Of a stretch of 5,708 nt of DNA, positions 1 through 5,597 are shown piece by piece. The first letter of the stretch is position 1; every line of letters begins with the position of its first letter. This DNA comes from Desulfobulbaceae bacterium (GTDB taxonomy: Bacteria > Desulfobacterota > Desulfobulbia > Desulfobulbales > SURF-16), in NCBI GenBank assembly GCA_024763495.1, contig JANTFJ010000188.1:1-5708 (forward strand). The letters are read 5' to 3'. Below the pieces are notes generated by a model that was not told the origin of the DNA, did no database searches, and was given only the letters and a program-made list of their open reading frames with translations. Made by a program: the position numbers and the translations under genes.

Positions 1-23
1 GGTTGTGGGCAATGCCCGTATTA

Positions 24-40
24 GTTACCTGTCAGGTAAC
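24..40. repeat. Perfect 17-bp palindrome
   Basis: GTTACCTG and CAGGTAAC are exact reverse complements around a single central T. The sequence reads as two GGTAAC ends placed back to back. GGTAAC/GTTACC also ends the repeat copies at 213-218 and 1575-1580, so the palindrome may be a junction of two such ends. A dimeric repressor operator is the other possibility. The symmetry is directly visible; the role is unknown. Confidence 0.6.
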
Positions 41-43
41 GCT

Positions 44-92
44 TTGCGCAATGACCTGCGAGAGCATGGCTCCTGTGTAGGTCATGGTGCGA
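44..92. repeat. Long imperfect stem-loop
   Basis: Positions 44-57 pair with 79-92. ATGACCT (51-57) matches AGGTCAT (79-85) exactly. The stem continues outward with one A-G mismatch and two G-U wobbles. A small inner hairpin, GAGC (62-65) with GCTC (69-72), sits in the loop. The right arm shares bases with the next hairpin at 81-111, so both cannot form at once. It could be part of a palindromic repeat or of a structured RNA; no gene was found here. Confidence 0.5.
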
Positions 93-111
93 GCGGAGCG
101 AGTTCCATGAC
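77..111. repeat. REP-like hairpin preceded by GTAG
   Basis: GTCATGG (81-87) and CCATGAC (105-111) are perfect inverted repeats around a 17-nt loop containing a tandem GAGCG. The tetranucleotide GTAG (77-80) lies directly before the stem. A GTAG-type tetranucleotide at the 5' foot of a hairpin is the known mark of REP sequences acted on by RAYT transposases. Calling this REP is an inference from that layout alone, and no RAYT gene is in the window. A further hairpin, GACAT (109-113) with ATGTC (116-120), overlaps the right arm. Confidence 0.4.
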
Positions 112-185
112 ATTTATGTCTGGCCCCACAGTAATCTGCGGGAAAGAAAGTTTCTGATTTCTCATTTTTTTGTATTGCACCCATG

Positions 186-218
186 ACGAAAATCTCCGGC
201 ACCCTGTGAGCAGTTACC
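186..218 (-). repeat. End of dispersed repeat, inverted copy
   Basis: Read on the minus strand, this segment begins GGTAACTGCTCACAGGGTGC and continues through an AGATTTT block. It aligns with 1471-1501 across most positions, including shared GGTGCCG and AGATTTT blocks. Read on the plus strand, its last 15 bases (204-218) match the right end of the 109-bp element at 1566-1580 with only three differences. It is therefore one terminus of the same repeat family. The rest of this copy may extend leftward to GGTAAC at 35-40; no flanking target duplication was seen. Confidence 0.6.
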
Positions 219-247
219 TCTGCTTTTAATATTTACTAGTTAAAAAA

Positions 248-814
248 GTGAAAATTAATCCTCGATTCATTGGTTTTGATATTGACTGCGTGGTAGCTGA
301 TACCATGGAGGCCTTTATCCGTCTGGCTGATAAAGATTACGGTCTGACGGTTACCCCTGAGCAGATTACCCGCTTTCGGGTGGAAAAATGTCTTAATATT
401 GATCCGGATATAATTGAGAAAATTTTTTTAAAACTGTTGGTTGATCCGAAAAAAAGCGGTTTAAAACCCATGAGTTATGCGGTAGATATCCTGACTGAGC
501 TGGCAGATTATTCTTGTCTTTATTTTGTTACGGCCCGGCCTGATCCAAAACCAATAGACACCTGGCTATATAGTGTTCTTGGCCCTGAAGTTTACAAAAA
601 AGTAAGACTGGCCGCAACTGGAGAACATGATGGCAAGTCTGAATATATTCATGAAATGGGCCTTAAATATTTTGTTGATGACCGGGTTGCAACCTGCCTG
701 CAGCTCGCAGAGGAAGGAGTTAATTCCATTGTTTTTCAGCAGCCCTGGAATGAAGGCCGTCATGATCTGCCGTTTGTTAATAACTGGCTTGATATTCGTG
801 AGTTATGCCTGTAA
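248..814 (+). CDS. HAD-superfamily phosphatase, 5'(3')-deoxyribonucleotidase-like
   Basis: This 188-residue cytoplasmic protein probably removes phosphate from a small phosphorylated metabolite, most likely a nucleoside monophosphate. All four HAD motifs are visible. Motif I is DIDCV with nucleophile D11 and acid/base D13. Motif II is the threonine in VTARP (T95). Motif III is the lysine of GKSEY (K130). Motif IV is the paired aspartates D144 and D145 in FVDDR, which bind magnesium in this family. The QPWNE segment (165-169) recalls the NT5C and related small nucleotidases, and the helical stretch between motifs I and II (about 20-85) looks like the small cap of that group. The start is GTG at 248, the first start in frame before motif I; there is only a weak A-rich leader and no clear Shine-Dalgarno. 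The Nudix gene follows 103 nt downstream in the same direction. The exact substrate cannot be read from sequence; another small-molecule phosphatase is possible. Confidence 0.85.
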   Translation: MKINPRFIGFDIDCVVADTMEAFIRLADKDYGLTVTPEQITRFRVEKCLNIDPDIIEKIFLKLLVDPKKSGLKPMSYAVDILTELADYSCLYFVTARPDPKPIDTWLYSVLGPEVYKKVRLAATGEHDGKSEYIHEMGLKYFVDDRVATCLQLAEEGVNSIVFQQPWNEGRHDLPFVNNWLDIRELCL

Positions 815-829
815 ACGTAAGTAATCCTG

Positions 830-851
830 AACCCCTTAGCGTTATGGGGTT
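830..851 (+). terminator. GC-rich stem-loop after the phosphatase gene
   Basis: AACCCC (830-835) pairs perfectly with GGGGTT (846-851), and inner TA/TA pairs close the loop around GCGT. It begins 15 nt after the stop codon. No T-run follows, so it is not a textbook intrinsic terminator; it could be an mRNA 3' stabiliser. GGGG (846-849) can instead pair with CCCC (856-859), giving an alternative fold. Confidence 0.35.
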
Positions 852-873
852 GTCGCCCCCTGGGTGTCCTTTA

Positions 874-901
874 TTGAGCGCTGTCCTGTAAACCTTAATA
901 C
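874..901 (+). promoter_or_regulatory. Weak candidate sigma-70 promoter for the Nudix gene
   Basis: TTGAGC (874-879) and TAATAC (896-901) are separated by 16 nt and lie just upstream of the ATG at 918. The match to consensus is poor (4/6 and 3/6). If used, the transcript would start within about 10 nt of the ATG, which would fit the absence of a visible Shine-Dalgarno there. It could easily be chance. Confidence 0.2.
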
Positions 902-917
902 AGCTTTTTAAATTCCA

Positions 918-1412
918 ATGAACTGTCCATATTGTCAAAACAAGATAAAGGTCTATAAAAATCCGGTTCCCACCGTTGATATAATTATTGAGGTAGGTGG
1001 CGGTATTGTCCTGATTAAAAGAAAAAATCCTCCTTTTGGCTGGGCCCTTCCCGGAGGATTTGTTGATTATGGTGAGTCACTGGAAGAAGCTGCCATCCGT
1101 GAGGCCAGGGAGGAAACCGGCCTTGATATCAAGCTTATCAATCAGCTTCATACCTATTCTGACCCTCGCCGTGATAAGCGCCAGCATACTATTTCAACGG
1201 TTTTTATTGCTGGCGCGAAAGGTGAACCGGTTGCCGGTGATGACGCGGTCGGAGCCCAGGTCTTTTCCGGCGCAAATCTCCCCCCGCTTGTTTTTGATCA
1301 TAATTATATTTTGCAGGATTATTTTTTCTTTAAAAAAAATGGTTATATCGGGGATCAGGGCTCGCTCATAAATAACTGTAACTATTCAGGTAGGGGCGAA
1401 AAGCTGCCATAA
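918..1412 (+). CDS. Nudix hydrolase, ADP-ribose pyrophosphatase-like
   Basis: This 164-residue cytoplasmic hydrolase should cleave a nucleoside diphosphate linked to another group. The canonical Nudix box (G x5 E x7 REUxEExGU) spans residues 47-69: G47, E53, R61, E62, E65, E66 and G68, with the acidic residues binding the catalytic metal. The preceding LIKRKNPPFGWALPGGF segment and PTVDIIIE near the N-terminus resemble archaeal and bacterial ADP-ribose pyrophosphatases, so ADP-ribose to AMP plus ribose 5-phosphate is the best guess. The protein begins with one CPYC pair (C3, C6), half of a zinc ribbon, with no second pair. The ATG at 918 precedes it directly; no Shine-Dalgarno is evident. The usual fold seems to end near residue 140. 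The last 24 residues follow an eight-A run (1332-1339), and the final 12 codons overlap a repeat-like sequence (1378-1390), so the tail may be acquired. Substrate remains uncertain. Confidence 0.88.
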   Translation: MNCPYCQNKIKVYKNPVPTVDIIIEVGGGIVLIKRKNPPFGWALPGGFVDYGESLEEAAIREAREETGLDIKLINQLHTYSDPRRDKRQHTISTVFIAGAKGEPVAGDDAVGAQVFSGANLPPLVFDHNYILQDYFFFKKNGYIGDQGSLINNCNYSGRGEKLP

Positions 1413-1433
1413 CCGCAGTCATGTAACTACTCA
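1378..1433 (+). repeat. Two degenerate direct copies of a repeat terminus
   Basis: GTAACTATTCAGG starts at 1378, inside the end of the Nudix gene, and GTAACTACTCATGG starts at 1423, just after it. A third related start, GTAGGTGCTTACATGG, opens the element at 1471. Spacings are 45 and 48 nt. Only the first 11-16 bases are alike. GTAACTACTCA (1423-1433) is also an exact inverted match of TGAGTAGTTAC (1569-1579), so it can replace the left end of the 109-bp element in pairing. Confidence 0.5.
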
Positions 1434-1455
1434 TGGGGTGAGCGCTTAATGAGTG

Positions 1456-1471
1456 CAAATATCAGTATTTG
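1456..1471. repeat. Short perfect stem-loop
   Basis: CAAATA (1456-1461) pairs with TATTTG (1466-1471) around a TCAG loop, with a G-U and a T-A pair extending it. It sits directly before the 109-bp element and shares its first base. It is AT-rich and weak, with no clear function. Confidence 0.35.
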
Positions 1472-1579
1472 TAGGTGCTTACATGGTGCCGAAGATTTTG
1501 TGATCAGACTGGCGCAGCATACTGGTGCTATGTAAGACAGGCTGAGCGCGGAAAGATTCGGTGCCATGTGAGTAGTTAC
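1471..1579 (+). repeat. 109-bp quasi-palindromic element (MITE/REP-like or structured RNA)
   Basis: The terminal 23 bases (1471-1493 and 1557-1579) are imperfect inverted repeats. In a plus-strand RNA, 22 of the 23 positions pair, five of them as G-U wobbles; a minus-strand RNA would have A-C mismatches at those five. Inside, TCAGACTG (1504-1511) pairs with CAGGCTGA (1538-1545) with one mismatch, and CATA (1518-1521) pairs with TATG (1529-1532) at the tip. The sequence opens with GTAG. A related end occurs inverted at 186-218, which shows a dispersed family. No coding capacity is apparent. Whether it is a non-autonomous mobile element, a REP unit or an RNA cannot be settled here. Confidence 0.6.
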
Positions 1580-1599
1580 CAAATAACTTCGCATTCTGG

Positions 1600-1611
1600 G
1601 CGCTCTTTTTT
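1600..1611 (+). terminator. Possible terminator: GCGCTC arm followed by T6
   Basis: GCGCTC (1600-1605) is followed at once by six T residues (1606-1611). The arm can pair with GAGCGC at 1544-1549 or 1440-1445, but both loops are long (about 50 nt or more), and no compact hairpin lies at the T-run. It may end plus-strand transcription of the Nudix gene just before the convergent kinase gene. The call is weak. Confidence 0.25.
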
Positions 1612-1621
1612 GACCGTTTTT

Positions 1622-3724
1622 TTATGTTTGCCGCATCTCGTTTCGTACCACTACTCCAAGCTGCTCCAGTGAATAGGGTTTTAATATAAAAGAACTGGCC
1701 CCGATTTTTCTGGCCTTTTTTACATCCTCATTTTCGGAAAAACCACTGGCGATTACGGCCTTCTGCTCCGGCCTGAATTTAATAATTTGTTTGTAGGTCT
1801 GGTAGCCATTAATGCCGGGTTCCATGAGCATATCAAGAAACAGGAGGTCAACCGGTTGCTCCCGCAGGTATTCAACTGCCTCTTCACCGCTGGCCACCGC
1901 CTCAACGCTATAGCCAAGTTTGCTTAACATCAAAATGGCAATATCACGTTGCTGGGGCTCGTCATCCACTACCAGGATAGTGCCGCTGCCGGTAAGATCA
2001 TTAAAGGCGACAGGGGATTTTTTTTCGTCAACAGAGGTCTTGACGGCTGGGAAATACAGGGTAAAAACAGTTCCATTTTCACTACTGGTAACCTTGATTG
2101 CCCCGTTATGATCCTGGATGGTATTCCAAACTACGGCAAGGCCCAGTCCGGTGCCGCTCCGTCCCATTTTCTTTTTTGTATAAAATGGTTCAAAGATCCG
2201 CTCCTGATCTTCAATCGGGATACCAGGGCCGTTATCGCTGACAGTAAGCACTACATAGTGGCCGGGAATAATATTTATTCCTTCCAGCCCGGCAAGATAA
2301 TTTAATTTTTGATTACAGGTAGCAATGGTAATCATGCCTGCCCCGGCAATTGCCTCAGCAGCATTGGTTAACAGGTTCATGAGGCATTTTTTAATATGGA
2401 TCGGCGAACATTCAATATTAAATAGATTCGCTTCAAGTTTTGTGCTGATCTTCACCTCGGGATAAAATGATTTCAGGTGCATTGCCTCGGGAGATTCCAG
2501 ATATTCTCTGATCAGTGTGTTTAAGCCGGCAACCTCCCTTACCGTAGCCACACCCCGGGCCACGGTCAACAGATCAGTAACTACAGCCGCGGCCCTGAGT
2601 CCGGATTCCCTTATTGCCTTAATAGGTTCGCGAAGTTCATCTCCCGGTGGGAGTTTCAAAAGGAGAAGTTCCGGATAACTGATCACTCCAGAGAGGATAT
2701 TGTTCAGGTCATGTGCTACTCCGCCGGCCATCATGCCGATAGCCTCCATCTTCTGGGCCTGGTGGAGCTGTTTTTCAAGTTTAAGATGCTCGGTCTTTAA
2801 CCTGTCCCGTTCAACAATCTGATCTTTGAGCATCTCGTTGGTTCGGCTGAGTTCAGCCTCCGTGGTCTTCAGGGCTGTGATATCCCAAAAACTGCCGACA
2901 ATCTTGGCGGACATTTCCCTGGAAGTCGGAATATTTGCAATGTTCATGGAAAGTATCTTGGCATTTCCCTCTTTGTCCACGATTGAAAGTTGGTGATCGG
3001 TCATCAGGTTAACCAGATCACAATGGTTTGAACAGGTTACGCATCCTGGGTTATTACTGATTTTTTGCAGGATGCATGGTTTTCCAATGACCTCCATGGG
3101 GGTATAGCCGGTAATCAACTCGGCGGCAGGATTCCAGGAAAGAATTTTCCGGGAGGCGTCGAGGGTAAACATGGCGGCCGGGCTGGTAGAGAGGATGGTG
3201 TGCAACTCATGGCGCTGGGCCTCCTGCTCCCCGGCAAGATGATATTTGGCGCTGAGGGAGATAGCCAGCTGCTTCAATTCTTCCGGATCAAACGGTTTGC
3301 GGAAATACAAAAGCTTGTCTGATGAACCAACTGCCCGTGAAATTTCTGCACAGGAGCGATCAGAAAAGGCGGTGACTATAACAATTTCTATGTCAGGGTC
3401 AATCCTGCGAATGCGGGCCGCAGTCTCCATGCCGTCCCAGCCCGGCGGCATCCGGACATCGATAAAGGCCAGGGCAAAAGGTTTACCAGCCTGCAGCCCC
3501 CTGGCTACCTTATCAAAACCATCCTTGCCCTGGGCGGCAAAGGAAAGGTTGAAGTGGCAATAATCCATCCCTCTGCTGTTGTTTTCCGCTTCCAGCAGGG
3601 CTCCCATCTCCCGCATGGGGGAATTATCCGCTTCCTCGATGCTGCTCAGGACAAGCTGGTATGCCTTCCAGATATCCCGGTCATCATCGATGATCAGCAC
3701 CCTTTGGTTAACAGGTGTATCCAT
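1622..3724 (-). CDS. Hybrid sensor histidine kinase, REC-PAS-HisKA-HATPase-REC
   Basis: This 700-residue protein has no membrane segment and should be cytoplasmic. Domains in order: an extended receiver (about 7-160; acidic D13-D15, phospho-acceptor D89 in FIDVRMPPGWDG, T118, K143); a PAS domain (about 172-290) with cysteines C207, C228, C231 and C235; a coiled coil (285-325); HisKA with H338 in GGVAHDLNN; HATPase with N450/N454, DNGPG (497-501) and GTGLGL (524-529); and a second receiver (582-697; D587/D588, D631, S660, K682). The first receiver has roughly 30 extra residues between its acidic pair and D89, as is known for the PPGWDG class. Every key catalytic residue is present. The ATG at 3724 lies 4 nt after the upstream kinase stop; an in-frame TAA 9 nt before it rules out a longer start. 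GAGG sits 12 nt before the ATG, so translation is probably coupled. It should receive phosphate from the neighbouring kinase. No output domain is present. Confidence 0.92.
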   Translation of the reverse strand: MDTPVNQRVLIIDDDRDIWKAYQLVLSSIEEADNSPMREMGALLEAENNSRGMDYCHFNLSFAAQGKDGFDKVARGLQAGKPFALAFIDVRMPPGWDGMETAARIRRIDPDIEIVIVTAFSDRSCAEISRAVGSSDKLLYFRKPFDPEELKQLAISLSAKYHLAGEQEAQRHELHTILSTSPAAMFTLDASRKILSWNPAAELITGYTPMEVIGKPCILQKISNNPGCVTCSNHCDLVNLMTDHQLSIVDKEGNAKILSMNIANIPTSREMSAKIVGSFWDITALKTTEAELSRTNEMLKDQIVERDRLKTEHLKLEKQLHQAQKMEAIGMMAGGVAHDLNNILSGVISYPELLLLKLPPGDELREPIKAIRESGLRAAAVVTDLLTVARGVATVREVAGLNTLIREYLESPEAMHLKSFYPEVKISTKLEANLFNIECSPIHIKKCLMNLLTNAAEAIAGAGMITIATCNQKLNYLAGLEGINIIPGHYVVLTVSDNGPGIPIEDQERIFEPFYTKKKMGRSGTGLGLAVVWNTIQDHNGAIKVTSSENGTVFTLYFPAVKTSVDEKKSPVAFNDLTGSGTILVVDDEPQQRDIAILMLSKLGYSVEAVASGEEAVEYLREQPVDLLFLDMLMEPGINGYQTYKQIIKFRPEQKAVIASGFSENEDVKKARKIGASSFILKPYSLEQLGVVVRNEMRQT

Positions 3725-3728
3725 AGCT

Positions 3729-5570
3729 TCATTTTACCTCTTCTTCCTTAACCGTTGACAGCCGAACTACAAATTCCGCTCCTGAGCCTATGCCCTTACT
3801 GGATGCCTCAATTGCGCCATGGTTGGCAATAAGGTAGTTGGCACAGGAATGGAGGCCAAAACCTGACCCCCTGGTTTTGCTGCTGTAGCCAAAAGAAAAT
3901 AGTTTGTTTTTTTCCGCCGGATCAAAACCACATCCCGTATCCCTGACTGATAATATCACATTAGCTTCTTTACCGTCCTCTTGAAATGTGGCAATAGTTA
4001 ATTTTTTTTCGGCTGACCCGTTGTCATCCATGGCCTCATAGCCGTTTTTGATCAGGTTGACGATAATCTGCAGAAGTTTACTCTCCTCAAACCAAACCGG
4101 AGGGACACTTGCAAAAATGGTCTCAACCTTTACCTGGCGTTTGCTGATAGGGTCAGCCAGCATCTTCAAGGCGTCTTCCGTAACTTTATTGACATCAACC
4201 TGTTCTGTTTTGCCCTGCAGGCGGGCATAGTGCATCTGTAATCTAATAATATTTTCGATATAAAAATGTTTATCACTGATACTCTCTAGCTCATCGATGA
4301 CCTGTTCATATTCTTCGCAGATACTGGCGGGCAGGAGTTCGGTAATCCGTTTAAGTCGTTGCCGCTCCTCAACAGTAATGTTGGTGGCTGAATCAATTAC
4401 TCCGGGTATTGTTTCCAGGGATTTGGCCAGATTAGTACGGAGTGGACTTGTCCGCAAACGTTGGGCCAGGAGTGTCGCGCTGACCTTTGCCGGAGTTATG
4501 GCATTTCCAATATTATGGAGAACCCCTACCGCCATTTCAGCCATTCCGGCTTCATGTGCCTGACTTACCAGCTCGGTCTGGGTTTCCCGCAGTTCCCTGG
4601 TACGTTCATCCACCTTTTTTTCCAGGGAGCGGGAGTAATCAGCCAACTGTTGTTGTGAGTTGCGTAAACTGTCGGTCATGCTGTTAAAGGAACCGGCAAC
4701 AACCGATAATTCCTTGCAGGCTATTTTGTTACCGAGAGAAAGTTTGTAGCGTAAATCACCGCCGGCTACCCGTTCAAATCCATCACGAAGGGCATAAATA
4801 GAAGTAAGCAGGGGGCGGGTAAACAACAGGGCCGTACCTACTCCAAGGGCGAAAAAGAAAGCGGTCATGGTTAAAAAGGAGACCTTGTAACGGTGCATCT
4901 GGCTGCCCCATTCATCTTTGATCCGGTCAATATCATGCTGAAGAATTTCCAGGGAAAAAGCGGCGTTGACCGTTCCCCATAAGGTTGACCCGACATAGAC
5001 CGGAACAACGACCTGTAATACCGGATAACTGCCCGCACCCGGAACAGTATCCCACTCATTATAAATAACCTGTAACGGCCCCTTGTTATTAAGGTGCTTG
5101 ACAAATGACGGCTCTCTTTTTTCCTTGGAGGGGACTGAAAAAGTGTCTACCAGCTTAACCCCTTGAGTGATGAAGCCCAGCGGGCGGGCAGCAGGGTCAT
5201 GGCTGCTTGAAAAATAGCAGCCGAGAAGTTCAGGATCGTTCTCTACCTCTTCCCTGGTCAAATGCTGCAAAAAGGTAAAATTATAGCCGGAAATAGCCTG
5301 GGAGCCGCTATGCGATATTGATCTTCCCAGATGGGCGGCTTTGGAGCGTAACGCCTTTGTTCTCTCCGTTACAGCACGCTGGAGTTGAATATCACGAAAG
5401 TCAGAGGTCTTCTGGAAAAAATAAATACTTATGGTTGGAAAGAGGATCCCCAGGATTATCAAATTCATAAAAATAAAATAGATCCTGATCGGCAGGAGAA
5501 ATCGTGGCCCCTGCATGGGAATTGTATTTTTTTTATTATCAGAATCTGTCATGGTGATTTTGGGCTGCAA
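3729..5570 (-). CDS. Membrane sensor histidine kinase with HAMP and HNIGN-type H-box
   Basis: Read from TTG at 5570, this is a 613-residue inner-membrane kinase. It has a short cytoplasmic N-terminus, a transmembrane helix (about 28-51), an extracytoplasmic sensor region (about 54-229, Cache-like in its VVVPVY...GTVNAAFS end), a second helix (230-251), HAMP (252-303), a coiled coil (303-335), an H-box GVLHNIGNA with H352, and a HATPase with N505/N509, DTGCGFD (544-550) and GSGFGLH (568-574). The HNIGN H-box differs from the usual HExxN type and marks a recognised kinase subgroup. There is no receiver, so phosphate should pass to a partner, most plausibly the hybrid kinase 4 nt downstream. The frame stays open upstream to the window edge, with a possible TTG at 5696. 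I chose 5570 because AGGAGG lies 8 nt before it and the upstream 42 codons contain a perfect hairpin and no family features. ATG at 5552 is a second option. The stimulus is unknown. Confidence 0.88.
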   Translation of the reverse strand: MQPKITMTDSDNKKNTIPMQGPRFLLPIRIYFIFMNLIILGILFPTISIYFFQKTSDFRDIQLQRAVTERTKALRSKAAHLGRSISHSGSQAISGYNFTFLQHLTREEVENDPELLGCYFSSSHDPAARPLGFITQGVKLVDTFSVPSKEKREPSFVKHLNNKGPLQVIYNEWDTVPGAGSYPVLQVVVPVYVGSTLWGTVNAAFSLEILQHDIDRIKDEWGSQMHRYKVSFLTMTAFFFALGVGTALLFTRPLLTSIYALRDGFERVAGGDLRYKLSLGNKIACKELSVVAGSFNSMTDSLRNSQQQLADYSRSLEKKVDERTRELRETQTELVSQAHEAGMAEMAVGVLHNIGNAITPAKVSATLLAQRLRTSPLRTNLAKSLETIPGVIDSATNITVEERQRLKRITELLPASICEEYEQVIDELESISDKHFYIENIIRLQMHYARLQGKTEQVDVNKVTEDALKMLADPISKRQVKVETIFASVPPVWFEESKLLQIIVNLIKNGYEAMDDNGSAEKKLTIATFQEDGKEANVILSVRDTGCGFDPAEKNKLFSFGYSSKTRGSGFGLHSCANYLIANHGAIEASSKGIGSGAEFVVRLSTVKEEEVK

Positions 5571-5571
5571 C

Positions 5572-5597
5572 CGGACAGCCTCCTGGCAGGCTGTCCG
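5572..5597 (-). promoter_or_regulatory. Hairpin holding the Shine-Dalgarno of the sensor kinase
   Basis: A perfect 10-bp stem (5572-5581 with 5588-5597) encloses a 6-nt loop. On the minus strand the loop and the right arm together spell AGGAGG (5584 down to 5579), 8 nt before TTG at 5570. Folding would bury half of the ribosome site, which suggests translational control, although a terminator-like remnant is possible. No T-run follows on either strand. The symmetry and spacing are directly visible; regulation is inferred. Confidence 0.5.

Noticed and set aside
219..247. Sigma-70 promoter in the AT-rich stretch before the phosphatase start
   Set aside because: No -35/-10 pair with acceptable match and spacing could be placed at a sensible distance from the GTG.
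1378..1579. CRISPR-like array of the GTAAC-starting units spaced 45-48 nt
   Set aside because: Only the first 11-16 bases of each unit are alike, the copies are degenerate, and there are just three; no cas gene is present.
1471..1579. Full insertion sequence of the IS66 type, suggested by GTAA ends
   Set aside because: No transposase fragment and no 8-bp target duplication; a shared GTAA tip alone is too little.
1475..1672. 65-codon plus-strand reading frame over the intergenic repeat and the end of the hybrid kinase
   Set aside because: It is made of repeat sequence, has no recognisable features or ribosome site, and overlaps the 3' end of a well-supported gene.
1949..2305. 118-codon plus-strand reading frame opposite the hybrid kinase
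   Set aside because: It lies antisense to intact HATPase and receiver motifs and has no family features; it is a shadow of the real gene.
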